A stretch of 64,000 nt of DNA from Pristionchus mayeri. Lineage: Eukaryota; Nematoda; Chromadorea; Rhabditida; Neodiplogasteridae. How positions within the stretch are numbered: the first letter of the stretch is position 1; every line of letters begins with the position of its first letter. Where the stretch lies: NCBI GenBank assembly GCA_036245805.1, contig BTRK01000002.1:8614689-8678688 (forward strand), written 5' to 3'. The notes below the pieces were generated by a model, which was not told the DNA's origin, ran no database searches, and saw only the letters and a list, made by a program, of their open reading frames with translations. This document shows positions 46,069 through 57,544 of this stretch, one piece after another. The position numbers and the translations under genes are program-made.

Positions 46069-46642
46069 TGTTGTATATTCTCGTAAATAATACAATAAGC
46101 AACTAAGGCAGATATTCTAATTAAAGGGGTGCTCCGGGGAATTAATGCTAGGGAGTCCCACCACGAAAATTCTGCGCTCTCAATGGGAAACTGCAGCTAA
46201 TTTTATCCAGAGATGGAGGTGAATATTACGTAGACGAAGTGAAACGTAAATTAATTATTCACAACCCTGCGCAATCAATGAACTTTGCGCGTATGCAAAT
46301 AGCCTCAGACGCGCTGTGGAATTTCGGGGAAAGTGATTTATGATCGGGTGAGTGAGCTATACAACATCCCCATTGTCATTGTGGGCCGCTAAATATTCCC
46401 AGGAGCACCCCTGTAAGCAATAAGTCTGACCCGCCGTTATATAGTTGCTCCCCCGTACTCCCTAACTTTATCGTGATATTTGGATGACAAATATCCCACC
46501 ACGATTACTCTGCCGACGCAAAGTAATATACTGTATCTTCCCGGCCTTCCACTGAATTGGTCGAAATCGCTGGTTCTCCCCTGTTCTCCCCCTAACCTCT
46601 TTCCAGTTTCTACGTTTTCTTTTCTTTATTCTATCACAATAA
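46069..46642 (+). repeat. 5' LTR with MITE insertion
   Basis: 272 bases of LTR sequence like the right LTR, plus the MITE and a short CTGTTCTCCC duplication. Confidence 0.88.
46135..46413. mobile_element. 279-base MITE, PIF/Harbinger-like
   Basis: Terminal inverted repeats AGGGGTGCTCCGGGGAAT and TTCCCAGGAGCACCCCT, flanked by TAA on both sides. The 3' LTR has the unoccupied site (AATTAAGTAATAAGTC), proving the insertion. A three-base TWA target fits PIF/Harbinger. No ORF. Confidence 0.9.
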
Positions 46643-46742
46643 ACAAGAAGTGCTTCCAACATTCTGATTTTATACAAGAAGTGCTGCCAACATTATTATT
46701 TTGGGTAGAAAACTTGTCGAGTGACAAACGAATTTCGTCAGA

Positions 46743-48766
46743 ATGGCTCCAGTGTTGGATGCGAGTGCAGAGATTGCATCCACACTGAAGTTGATGCAAC
46801 AGATGATGGCAGCACAGCAGGAGGAGTTGAGAATACTGAGAGAACAAAAAGATAGTGGAACATCCAGTGGAACTGACACGGTTGGAAAGGCACGTGGACC
46901 TACCGTGGACTCCCTTGAGAAGCAGATCAGGACTTTCACGTACAATCCTGATGAGGGTTGGACCTTCGAGGCGTGGTGGACACGTAATGAGGATCTCTTC
47001 GAGAGCACAGTGGATATGGAGGATGGTGAGAAGAGTCGAATGCTGATGAGACACGTGGATGACGCGTTGTATAAGCAGTTCGGAGACCACATCCGTTCTA
47101 AGAAACTGGGTTAACTGACATTCAATGACATCAAAGAGACTATGATGAAATTGTTCGGAGACAAGAAGACTCATTTCGAGAAGAGACTCGAAATGTTCAA
47201 TCTCAAGATGTCGAAGGCGAATATCGACGATCTTCGAGAGTTCGCGACTCGAGTCAACAGAGTTATCAAGGACGCGAATGTCACCGAACTCACAAGATCA
47301 AGACGATGTTCTTTCTGGCAGGTGTGGACCTACCAAGGCACACCGGTGCAATGTTCCACATTATCAATGGGATGAAAAATGAGAAGAGCCCCACACTCGA
47401 GAAGATACTCGAGATTGCTGAAAGCTTCAAGGAAGCACAGCAAGACTCTCAGACCGTGACTGGCCAAAATCGATCGCAAGTGAATGCGGTGCGAAAGGAA
47501 TGGAAGGGGAAGGAGAAGTTCCTTTCCCAACGAGATCAAAGTGCTTCCCGCGAATCGAATAGTGATAAGTGTGGAAGATGTGGCCATGATCACGAAGAGG
47601 AGAGGTGCCCATATGTGAATGAGACCTGTCACAATTGCGGCAATACTGGCCATCTGAGGAGGATGTGCCGAGGCAAGAACAGAGGGAGGAACCCGAAGTT
47701 CAAGCAGATCAAGAGCGAGCAATCAGGGAACTCTGGAGAGTTCGATGTCTCGATGAAAGTGAATGGAATAGATGTGAGAATGAGTGTTGACTCAGGATCT
47801 GACCTCACATTTATCTCAAAGAGCACGTGGAGGTTGATCGGTGCACCGAGAGCAAAGTGTACTGATATTTCGCCCGAGTGCCCAAATGGATCACTGTTCC
47901 GTGTGACAGGAAAATGTGATTTGAATTTAGAGATGAATGGTGTCACCACTTTCGGAGAAGTGTACATCACAGAAGATACGAACGTGCTGGACAAGGACTT
48001 GATGCAGTTCTTCTTCACACTGATGCCCAAGAGGCCGCAGGCTCAGCTCCACTCGATGGAGAAAATCGAGGTCACAGGTATGGTTGAGGAATACCATTCT
48101 GGAAGAAATCACTCGGTCCAGGAGACTGAGGTCACAGAGATGGAGGAGAAGTGCCATCCTGGAAATGGTCAAGGAAATGACCATCACGAGCTACCCAGTG
48201 GAGCTTCGGGATCTGCGTCGTCGTCGACGAAATCGAGTCTGAGAAACGACTCACAACGCTTGAAGTTGAAATTTGAGCATCACGAGCTACCCAGAGGAGT
48301 GTCGGGATCTGCGTCGTCACTGACGAGATCGAGTCTGAAAAATGACTCACAAAGCTCGAATTCGAGACTAGAGGAAGACACAGTGAGAAACTGTGTGAAG
48401 GAAAAGGACCGAAAGGTCTGCACATCTGAGTCAATGAGCGAATGTCCGCTCAAGAAGGAGCTGAAAGAGCGAGTTCTGAAGGATTCAGACTCCGGTCAGA
48501 AAGAAGTTGGCCAGATGGTCTCCAGAGAAGGCTCTCCTAGTGAGAGATTGTGTGAACTGTACGGTGATACAGTAGTGAGCAACGGTGGAGAATCGTCATC
48601 TACGTCGACAAGAGCCGACTACCATACTCCCTCGAGCAAAGGAGTGAAGATCGTCTCTCAACGGCGCCTCGAGAAGACAATAGCAACGCCACCCGATTTC
48701 GGACGAGCCGATCGACTTCCCCGTTCCACCTACCGAACCGAGAGGTTCAAGGATGATGAAGATTGA
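46743..48766 (+). pseudogene. Gag-protease ORF of the LTR retrotransposon
   Basis: Gag starts at ATG 46743 with a helical region (LKLMQQMMAAQQEELRIL). An in-frame TAA at 47112-47114 interrupts it; the same frame continues to about 47300, where a one-base shift moves to the frame ending at 48766. Two Cys-His zinc knuckles follow (CGRCGHDHEEERC and CHNCGNTGHLRRMC), as in nucleocapsid domains, then a retropepsin motif, SVDSGSDLTFIS, with the catalytic Asp-Ser-Gly. The C-terminal 250 residues are low complexity, with a repeated HHELP..SGSASS unit, and end in RRLEKTIATPPDFGR. No polymerase or integrase. The element needs enzymes from elsewhere and its own Gag is broken. Confidence 0.85.
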
Positions 48767-48900
48767 GACGAGAAGATGAAGATGATACTGTGCTCAAAGC
48801 CAGTCCCATTGCCCACTTACCGTTACTCGTGGCCCAATCTCTTCATTGTTTTCTTGTCGTTTTAATCAGATACTCCCAAGGTCGTATCTTAGAAAGGAGG

Positions 48901-49172
48901 TGTTGTATATTCTCGTAAATTATACAATAAGCAACTAAGGCAGATATTCTAATTAAGTAATAAGTCTGACCCGCCGTTATATAGTTGCTCCCCCGTACTC
49001 CCTAACTCTATCGTGATATTTGGATGAGAAATATCCCACCACGATTACTCTGCCGACGTAAAGTTATATACTGCATCTTCCCGGCCTTCTACTGAATTGG
49101 TCGCCATCGCTGGTTCTCCCCCTAACCTCTTTCCAGTTTCTACGTTTTCTCTTATTTATTCTATCACGATAA
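48901..49172 (+). repeat. 3' LTR
   Basis: Same ends as the 5' LTR, without the MITE. Confidence 0.9.
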
Positions 49173-50337
49173 TTTGCTACAAGAACTCAACGGCCATACG
49201 CACAATAAGTACAAAGAAATACACAATACATACGTAGCATCTTCGCCTCCATATGTCCCAAAAACTGCTTTTTTGATGCCGCTCTCAAAATTTTTCTCCT
49301 AACTGTACGAATTTTATTGCAGATTCGGATTCCCCATGGTCGAATTGAGGTAGCCAGATAGTTCGTTGGACATAACTCTGTCCTCCACATGGCGCTACTC
49401 AGTAGGGAGAATCCGTTTTTTTACAATAACATTTTTTTTGAATTAAACATAGACGCTGCGTATCTATCATTCAACATATGCAAAGTGGTAAACTGAGACC
49501 ATTTTCGGATAGCTCTCGAATAGATCTATAACAATGACAAAGGGGTAAAAAACGCTGAAGTTGACCGTTTTAGAGTTACCGCGTAAAAACCTAATTGAAT
49601 GGATCGCACTGAGATTATCGAGCATCATCCAAAATTTTCGGTTCAATCCATTGAATTCGGTTTTTACGCTGTAACTCTAAAACGGTCAACTGCAGCGTTT
49701 TTTACCCCTTAGTCATTGTTATAGATCTGTTCGAGAGCTATCCGAAAATGGTCTCAGTTTGCCAATTTGCATACATTGAAGGATAAATACACATCAAGAC
49801 ATGTTTAATTCAAAAATCGCACTGTTCGGATTCTACCTACTGAGTAGCGTCATGTGGAGGACAGAGTTATGTCCAACGAACTATCTGGCTACTTCAATTC
49901 GACCATGGGGAATCCGAATCTGCAATAAAATTCGTACAGTTAGGAGAACAATTTTGAGAGCGGCATCAAAAAAGCAGTTTTTGAAAAAAAATTGAGCGCT
50001 GTACGTTAAGGACTTTTTGAGATACAGCCCTTTGAAGAGGTAGGTCACAATATGCAAATTTTGAGAAACGAAGTGGATAGACGTTAGATTTTTTTTTCTG
50101 TCGCATGAGTTCCTGCATTCTTACAGGAGATCCGTGGTATAGCGAAGTGTTGAGAATCGTGCAGAGCAGCGAGGAGTTGCCCATCGAAGAGATGACGATG
50201 GACGAATACTGCGAGTTCAAGGGACGCCCCTGGAATTGGCAGGAGGTAATCAGAGCTAATTAGTGCTAATTACTTGTAATTAATGCTAATTATTTAACAC
50301 ATGTATCATGAGTCAGTGGAGGAAAAATCTAACCACC

Positions 50338-52146
50338 GGGAACAATTTCCAACTTTTATTTTTTGTTTTAGTTCTTATTATGGTGGTAGTATACACTAGA
50401 GCCAACTTCTCGAAAAATCTAGGTGGCAGGTCCCAGAGCCGGCTTTTAGGAATTTTCCGGTTTTGCTACCGGTTATATTGTATTTCAGCTCCCAGATGTG
50501 CTACCGCGGTGGCATGGGGCTCAAAATGCGTGGAAAAATCTGACGAACAACTTTTGTGTTGAAAGTGATCCGTTGGACTGCAGCTTCGGAAAATATGAAC
50601 GAAAATCTGAAACTATGAGTACTAAAAAAATCATGCCCTCTCGGTGGGAAACCAAACAGTGAATTGTATTGCAGATTATGGAAGACTAAGTCCATACACG
50701 TATAGAAAAAAATAGTACTTAGCACTTTTAGGGTGGCTTACGGCCGCAGTATAGCTCCGAATTTCGAAAATATGGGATGTCAAATTTTGAAAAAAATCGC
50801 ATTTCGCAGATTTATGATTTTAATCGACCAGTTCAATCAATTTCGTATATTTCTCGATCGAATAAGTTAGATGAGGCTGAAAGAGCACGAAATTTTCTCA
50901 CTTCAAAAATTTCGATTTTCAAACATCCTCATTTGCTAAATTTGTGCCCATCCAATAATGGGCGACGCCATCTCTGGAAATGAACTCAAATATTTATCAA
51001 TAGTAGTGACCATCATGAGTACATACTGTCATTATTAGCTCTCCATCCGATTCCATTCCCTTGATTTGAATGCTCAAACTTGTCCCATCGAGTGTTCGAA
51101 ATTATAGATAATTGTATTTAGACTACATTTTGAGGAATCCCAACAATTTTCAATCACTAAAAATCGTTTTGGACTCAGATGGGATAGAAAACACTGATAT
51201 TGGCAACATTGTGCTCGTTAAAAAAATCTGATTTTTTTGAAAATCGACATTTTGAATTTTTGAACAGTCTTGAAATAAGCCACAATTCCAACGTGTTCTA
51301 TATCTTTAGATCATAAAATGATTTTCAGTGATTGGAAAAAGCCCGGATTCTACAAAATGTAGTCTAAATACAATTATCTTGAATTTCGAACACTCGATCG
51401 GGCAAGTTTGAGCATTCAAATCAAGGGAATGGCATAGGCGGGAGAGCCCATAATGACAGTATGTACTCATGATGGTCACTACTATTGATAAATATTTGAG
51501 TTCATTTCCAGAGATGGTGTCGCCCATTGTTGGATGGGCACAAATTTAGCAAATGAGGATGTTTGAAAATCGAAATTTTTGAAGTGAGAAAATTTCGAGC
51601 TCTTTCAGCCTCATCTAACTTATTCGATCGAGAAATATACGAAATTGATTGAACTGGTCGATTAAAATCATAAATCTGCGAAATGCGATTTTTTTCAAAA
51701 TTTGACATCCCATATTTTCGAAATTCGGAGCTATACTGCGGCCGTAAGCCACCCTAAAAGTGCTAAGTACTATTTTTTTCTATTCGTGCATTGACTTAAT
51801 CTTCCATAATCTGCAATAAAATTCACTGTTTGGTTTCCCACCGAGAGGGCATGATTTTTTTAGTACTCGTAGTTTCAGATTTTCGTTCATATTTTCCGAA
51901 GCTGCAGTCCAACGGATCACTTTCAACACAAAAGTTGTTCGTCAGATTTTTCCACGCATTTTGAGCCCCATGCCGCCGCGGTAGCACATCTGGGAGCTGA
52001 ATACAATATAACCGGAAGTAAAACCGGAAAATTCCTAAATGACGGTTCTGGGACCTGTGACCTAGATTTTTCGAGAAGTTGGCTCTAGTGTATACTACCA
52101 TCATATTATGAACCAAAACAATAAATAAAAGTTGGAAATTGTTCCC
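50338..52146. mobile_element. 1.8 kb fold-back element, arms about 900 bases
   Basis: Starts GGGAACAATTTCCAACTTTT and ends with the complement AAAAGTTGGAAATTGTTCCC. Nearly the whole element is a palindrome centred near 51245 (GTATACACTAGAGCCAACTT, GTTGGACTGCAGCTTCGG and GGTGGCTTACGGCCGCAGTA recur inverted). Small differences between the arms show it is not a sequencing artefact of one strand. It lies in intron 6 of copy A. No ORF. Confidence 0.88.
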
Positions 52147-52633
52147 GCCAACCTGTGTTAAAATGAAAAAAAAAACTATTTCGCATAATCGGGATTATTC
52201 AGTTGAAAGAAGCGTGCGGGAAGAAGTGGGCGAACCTCAACAGGGAGAAGTGGCCTGAGATGCGCGCAGACTTCATCCGCGCTGAGGCTCATTCGAAAGT
52301 GGTTTCCCCTCTCTTATAGACTTATGAAACGAGCCACGTTGTTTGGAAATTGACACCTGACACGGACCCTAAGTCGGATGAGAAATATGACGTCATACCG
52401 CCTTTGATATTCCAGGCATGACATCATAGTTCTTATACGGCCTAGCTCCCTGAAACGTATTCCATTGAACTGCCTTAAATTTCGAGCTATATCACAATTA
52501 TTATTTTATCACTAGTGTTCGTGATATGATTGCTACTTTGAGATCCTCAACTAATTACTAAATTCTTCAGTTTAGGCGTCGAATGCAACTGGAGGCCGCA
52601 CCGCACGCTACGTGAACAAGCGCATCTTCTGAT

Positions 52634-52889
52634 TGGAATGAGCGGAAATAAAGTCGCTTTTCAACTCCCCTGATATTGCACGAACACATAATGTAAACAT
52701 ATGAGGGCATCCTAGGAATAAGGGGGGGGGGGGCACGCTGTCACGCTTTCTTCATCTACTTCTTGCAGAGGGAATGTAGGCGGCATAGAATCCACTTGAA
52801 ATTTGTCTCCGAATATTTTGAATTTCCCGCGAAAGATTGATTCACATTTGAATCAAATAATTTCACTGTGAAAATAATCCTCAACTTTA
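52634..52889. other. Spacer between copies A and B
   Basis: Starts with the AATAAA signal of copy A. A poly-G run is at about 52723. Confidence 0.5.
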
Positions 52890-53031
52890 CATCAAATTAA
52901 ATCAATAATCACCCTCTTTGCATATAATCAATTGATAATCTCCCCTTTTGCATGTCAAAGTACATCTTCATTTGTCACGTCTCCTCTATAAAAGGGTCTC
53001 CTCTCCTCCTCCTCTCCATTCTCGTCTCGTG
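52890..53031 (+). promoter_or_regulatory. Core promoter of copy B
   Basis: AATAATCACCCTCTTTGCAT, a second TTTTGCAT, CATTTGTCACGTCTCCTC and TATAAAA at 52987-52993, 45 bases before the ATG. Confidence 0.82.
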
Positions 53032-54499
53032 ATGGTCAACTTACTTTTTGGTCGCCCTCCTTCTCGCGTCGTCTCTCGCTAATCAGGTACTGGTACCTGC
53101 CCCCCCCCCCCCCTCCTCTCCCTGACCTGTACCCCCCCCCCACCGAGCTCTCATACTTCCTCCTCCCCCCACCCTGCACTCCCTACCCTCTTGCCCAATC
53201 GTCGATTTCGACCTCCTCATCCATACCCACCATCCTTGTCACAACCTCACCTCACCCGTGTAGGATTACCTCCTCCCGTATCCCTCCCCCAGCCTTTGTA
53301 CCCGCTCTTTTCTTCCTCATACAGCCCCTCTAATGTATGGTCTCGTCCCATATCCTCCACCACTTCCATGTCCCCCTCTACAGTACACTTCGTCTCCCCT
53401 TCTTCCTTTCTCTGAATCCCCTCCCCTATTTACCATTCCGAACTCCTTCTCACCCATGACCCATATTTCACATTTCAGTTCTTTCCTGACAACTTCCAGT
53501 TCCGATGCAGGGCCGCACATGGACCATACGAGAAAATGCATATAATTAATCTTCACATTGCCAATGATACATGTGAGTGTACAGCGACACCAATAATTGA
53601 TTACTTTTTCAACCAGACCAAATAAATCATGGTGAGGTGGTGCTACTTGATAACGATGGAATGGGGATCCATCCTAGGAAACCTACGGTGAGCCATATCC
53701 GCCAATCGGCATATTCTAATTGTGCATTTTGAGACATACAAGGATGATGACACCGTGACGATTGACCTGGATTGCAATTGTTATGACGGTATTCGCGATA
53801 ACTGCCCTGCACTCAACAACCTGTGAGTGTTGTTTCGAAATTGCTAGTCAAGGTGATAAATTACAGATGCGAGTCGGTTTGAATAGATCGGGATAGCGAT
53901 GGGACGTACAAGCTTGTCTTTGCCTACAAGAAGTACGCCGATGTGGCAGCTGTGGGTTGCATGAACTGCATAACTATAGGCATAGCTTGATTCGTTTGTT
54001 TTTTTCGTAAAACATACGCAATCGCACGCACTTTTTCGACGATGTACGTTACAGAAGCACGACGGTGTGGTCCTCGCTCTCAGAACCCCGAACACCATGA
54101 AGTTTCTGTCGAGCGACGCGGAGTTGCCCATCAAAGAGATGACGATGGGAGAATACTGCACATACCCGTTCCCCAACCGCAACCGATGGTGGAAGGTAAC
54201 TGACGCAAGCGAAGGGGCGTTCGAGAAACGATAGCGCCTCCTTTGCATGTCTCTTTCGCTAGCACATCTTTTGAAAAAGGGGCTGTAAAATGTTTGCGAA
54301 TTCTAATGGTACCACTAACACGCTCCCATTGTCGACCAGACTATCTTTTTGCATGCACAGCTCAGCTACTCACGGCCATGAAATCATCACAATAGTATTT
54401 CAGAAGATTATGGCGTGCGGAAAGAGGTGGAAGGCGCTCAATAAGGAGAACTGGCCTGAGTGGCGCGCAGGCTTCATCCGCGACGAAGCTGCTGCGAAA
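53032..54499 (+). pseudogene. Secreted-protein family copy B, inactivated
   Basis: Exons: 53032-53086, 53479-53572, 53617-53687, 53734-53822, 53867-53951, 54055-54195 and 54404-54499. Exon 1 is 55 bases instead of 54, because a T-run (ACTTTTTGG against ACTGGTGG) adds a base and shifts the signal peptide out of frame. Exon 5 carries an in-frame TGA at 53880-53882. No exon 8 (HANKRIF-type end) or AATAAA follows. Exons 2, 6 and 7 are otherwise clean (NLHIANDT, PIKEMTMGEYC, NKENWPEWRAGFIRDEA) and exon 6 keeps the family length of 141 bases. It is the closest relative of copy A. A recent pseudogene, unless the T-run is a sequencing error. Confidence 0.82.
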
Positions 54500-55019
54500 G
54501 TGAGTGCCCCATAGAGGCTCAAGGTCGGATGAGAACCGTGACGTCATAGCTCTCACCCGACCTAGTCCCCCTCACAATCAATTACTAATGCATCCATTCC
54601 ACTATTTTATACCTTATTTGTTAACACTCCAAATTTGGTTAGTTTTCATTTGGTGTACCATTGTGCGGATTCACTTCTGAACTTAGTGAAAGGCTGATTT
54701 CAAAGCCGCTCGAGTTGAGGCATGCAATGAGAATTGGGAAAGGCGCTACCTAATTATATTCTTCTCTCTCACAATCTAGGAATGCATTTTTAAATGCATT
54801 CAGAGATATTTGTTATTTTTCCCGTCTGTAGAAGAGTGTAAAAAACGTATCCATGCTATGACGTATATCAATATCTATACCTATATCAGAGGTCTTCTGA
54901 GAGAATGTAGGCAATACCGTCAAGCAGGAGCAAAATGAAACACCCACACTATTTCACGCTTTTGTAGCGTAAAATGATGTGAAGTCCATAAAATCCTTAC
55001 ATTACGAAGTCCATAAAAT
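54500..55019. other. No gene seen
   Basis: Where copy B should have its last exon there is unrelated AT-rich sequence. Confidence 0.5.
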
Positions 55020-55435
55020 CCAAAAATTACATCACATATTTTTATGCATCAAAACATGAGATTCCATGGTTAAACACACAAATAGTCGCTTCCAAAATGA
55101 ATGTAGATACCGTTTCCAGCCTCCAATCACCTTTATGTTTTGCACGGGAGTCTTTCTGGAGCATATAAACGTGATTGTATGCCGAAATTGCAAAAATGGA
55201 AAAATTTTAAAGTTTCGATTTTTCGACCGAAAAAAACGAAATTTTGAAAATTTTCAATTTTGGCAATTTTGTCAAAGGATCACGTTGATATGATCCAGAA
55301 TGACTCCCGTGCAAAACATGAAGGTGATTGGAGGCTGGAAACGGAATCTGCATTCTTTTTGGACGCGACTGTTTGAGTGTTTAACCATGCAATCTCAAGT
55401 TTTGACGCTTAAAAATATGTGATGTCAATTTTTCT
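55020..55435. repeat. Fold-back element, arms about 200 bases
   Basis: 55020-55215 and 55225-55435 are reverse complements (ACATCACATATTTTTATGC, CAGCCTCCAATCACCTT, GCACGGGAGTCTTTCTGGA with partners), with a short AT-rich apex. Confidence 0.82.
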
Positions 55436-55767
55436 AAATTATGTCAATACAAGACTCTCAGGTAAAAAAATACGTAGATTACGAATCCGTAGAGATCTAA
55501 TTTACACATGGTATCTTTTTTTCGGAAACACCCAAAAAACTGTTAATAAAGTTATCGAAAAATCGCTTTTCTTGAATTATCTATACTTTATGCTTCACAA
55601 ATGTTTTTGCTTCTAAAATAATAGTTGTTCGGCTCTCAAAGGCGGTTCGTTTGCTTTTTTTAGCGACTTCGTATCTCAAAAAATAGAAAGGAATTGTGAC
55701 CTGTCAAACTTTTGAAATTTTGAGAGCCGGCTTTTAGGCTGTTTGCAATTTACGGCTCCGAAACTTA
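55436..55767. other. No gene seen
   Basis: AT-rich stretch between two fold-back elements. Confidence 0.4.
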
Positions 55768-56760
55768 AAGGTCCTCTCCGGGGAAAAAAATACCCCCTCT
55801 TACCCCCTCTTAATACCCCCTCAATGAGAAAAATATGATATCAACAAAGAAATTGAACTAAAATAGCCCCAGGGCTCGTAATTAGCGATAATGTGTGAAA
55901 TATCGACGTGACTGATCTGCACGATCGTGGTAGGGTGTAGAAAATTCTACAGTGATTACTGTAGGGTAGTATTGCTTGTTTGCGCAAAGCATGAATAGGG
56001 GGTCATAGCTAAAATTGATGGTAGGTCATTGGTAGGCCTAGACTAAGTACCGTACCCAATCGATAGTACAGTACCCCTAGATACCGTATTCCGATACCGT
56101 AACCCACGAATATCACGAACTGACTTTATTTTTAAAAAGCCCTGGTACCGTGTCTAATCGAATCTAAAGTACCCAAGTGACTACCGTAACCCAGTGCCAT
56201 GGGTCAGATCCAGTTCCTTGGGTCAAACATTTTTCTAAACATCCAAAATCGAGCAAACAATTATTTTAAATTATTCTTCCGTATCTTTAATTATTGTAGA
56301 ATCATTTTGTGATTGATTTGAGATTTTTAGAAAAATGCTCAATTTTTTAGAAAAATGTTTGACCCAAGGAACTGGGTTGCGGTAGTTACTTGGGTACTGT
56401 AGAATCGATTAGACACGGTACCAGGACTTTTTAAAAATAAAGTTAGTTTGCGATAATTGTGGGTTACGGTAATGGTATACGGTATCGGGGGGTACTGTAG
56501 AGTCGATTGGGCACGGTATCTTACTTTTTTTGAATATAAAGTCAGTTCGCGATGCTAGCGGGTTACGGCAGTGATATACGGTAAAAGCTGGTACTGTACT
56601 ATCGATTAGGTACGGTACATGTGTCTTGACCTAACATGACCTACCATCGATTTTTTTTCCATGACCTATACATGCTTGTGAAAATCCCTGTTTGAAATTG
56701 CGCGCTTGTAGATCAGTCACTGGAGCGAATTTAAAAATTTCGTTTCCCCGGAGGGGACTT
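55768..56760. mobile_element. 1.0 kb fold-back MITE with CTCCGGGGAAA ends
   Basis: Ends AAGGTCCTCTCCGGGGAAA and TTTCCCCGGAGGGGACTT. Both arms of about 400 bases carry TACCGTA-rich blocks (GATAGTACAGTACC, CCGATACCGTAACCCAC, CGAACTGACTTTAT) in inverted order, and an inner pair around TTGGGTCAAACATTTTTCTA. No ORF. Confidence 0.85.
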
Positions 56761-57518
56761 ATAAAACAAAAGTTCCTTATCCTTAGATACATCGATACTG
56801 ATAATGGGACATCGATTCAAGCAATTTGAAGTTTTTGTAAATCAACTCCTGTGATATCTCAGAAGAGTTCTGATAAAGCGCAGTGTCTGTGTTTCCGTCT
56901 GACCCCCCTCCCCCCAAATCGGGAGAGGAGGGTCTGATGACCTCAGAACGGCATTGGTCCATTACCGTATACCAATCAATAATTAGCATTGGATCAATTA
57001 CCGTATAGCAATCGATACTTAGCCGTGGGTCAGATTTATGATTTTGACCTTTGATCTTTTAATTACCTTATGCCGATGAATAATTAGCATTGGATCAACT
57101 ACCGTATACCAATCAATTATTAGCAAAGGGTCAACTATTTTTCCGTGCGTCAGAATTTTAATGCATAATTTTCGCTAGGACGGGGCCCCCGCCGGGGGGC
57201 ATCCGGACTAGTCATCTTATAATTGGCTAATTTATTTATGATTCTTAATAAAGATACTATCAGAGTCGGCACACATTTGTGAAGCACAACTTAGCACAAT
57301 TGAAAAAAATGAAATTTTCCATAAATGTGCACGCGTGTAATTCTAACTGGTCGTGCTAGCTTTGATAATAATATCGGACAAAAGTAGTGTGATTTTTCAC
57401 ATGCTGATAATCTTTTGATATACATCAATGGTTGTAGCACACAAATACTGCGTCAAATAATGCCAGATTAGTTTTTGGCACAATTGGCGTATTACCGAGA
57501 AAATTTGAAAAATGTCTT
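56761..57518. other. No gene seen; degenerate TACCGTATACCAATC repeats
   Basis: Three imperfect copies of ATTACCGTATACCAATCAAT-type sequence lie at 56960-57120. No exon. Confidence 0.5.
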
Positions 57519-57544
57519 GTAAAGAAACTTTTACACCAACCTAA
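57519..57544. repeat. Solitary mariner-type end
   Basis: GTAAAGAAACTTTTACACCA followed by ACCTAA and TA; like the end of the MITE at 32277. The opposite end was not found. Confidence 0.6.

Larger units (their letters stand above)
46069..49172 (+). mobile_element. LTR retrotransposon with Gag and protease but no polymerase
   Basis: LTRs at 46069-46642 and 48901-49172 both start TGTTGTATATTCTCGTAAAT and end CTATCACRATAA. The 5' LTR is longer because it holds a 279-base MITE. The polypurine tract AGAAAGGAGG precedes the 3' LTR. Only Gag and retropepsin are encoded; reverse transcriptase, RNase H and integrase are absent. The Gypsy-like class is likely from the zinc-knuckle and protease order. 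A perfect target duplication was not found (TTTGCATAC against TTTGCTAC near the ends). Confidence 0.88.
45796..50139. mobile_element. Fold-back element, interrupted by LTR retrotransposon
   Basis: Outer arms pair: 45796-46015 with about 49980-50139 (TATCACGGATCTCCTGTAA, CAAAGGGCTGTATCTCAAAA, GTACAGCGCTCAATTTTTTT). Inner arms pair: 49230-49610 with 49630-49985 (TTGATGCCGCTCTCAAAA, CGACCATGGGGAATCCGAAT, CCGTTTTAGAGTTAC). Without the retrotransposon (46069-49172) the two halves form one element of about 1.2 kb, nearly a full palindrome. No ORF. It lies in exon 6 of copy A. Confidence 0.8.
43928..52633 (+). pseudogene. Secreted-protein family copy A, split by nested transposons
   Basis: Exons: 43928-43981 (signal peptide MVNLLVLALLLSSALSNQ), 44298-44391, 44559-44626, about 44806-44899, 45232-45316, 45514-45561, then after 4.6 kb of insertions the rest of exon 6 (about 50150-50245), exon 7 (52203-52298) and exon 8 (52577-52633, ending VNKRIF and TGA, with AATAAA at about 52647). 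Family landmarks are kept: LHIANDT, six cysteines, EEMTMDEYC. Exon 6 is cut by a fold-back element carrying an LTR retrotransposon, and intron 6 holds another 1.8 kb fold-back. The exon 4 acceptor lacks its AG compared with copy B, and the two halves of exon 6 do not join in frame. A cell might splice out parts, but normal product is unlikely. Confidence 0.75.

Noticed and set aside
47330..48434. Several minus-strand ORFs of 60-133 residues
   Set aside because: They are antisense shadows of the Gag-protease reading frame.
53191..53545. ORFs in C-rich sequence, also seen at 43866-44245 and 58269-58556
   Set aside because: They read through first introns of the secreted-protein genes; the frames are open only because of C-rich composition.
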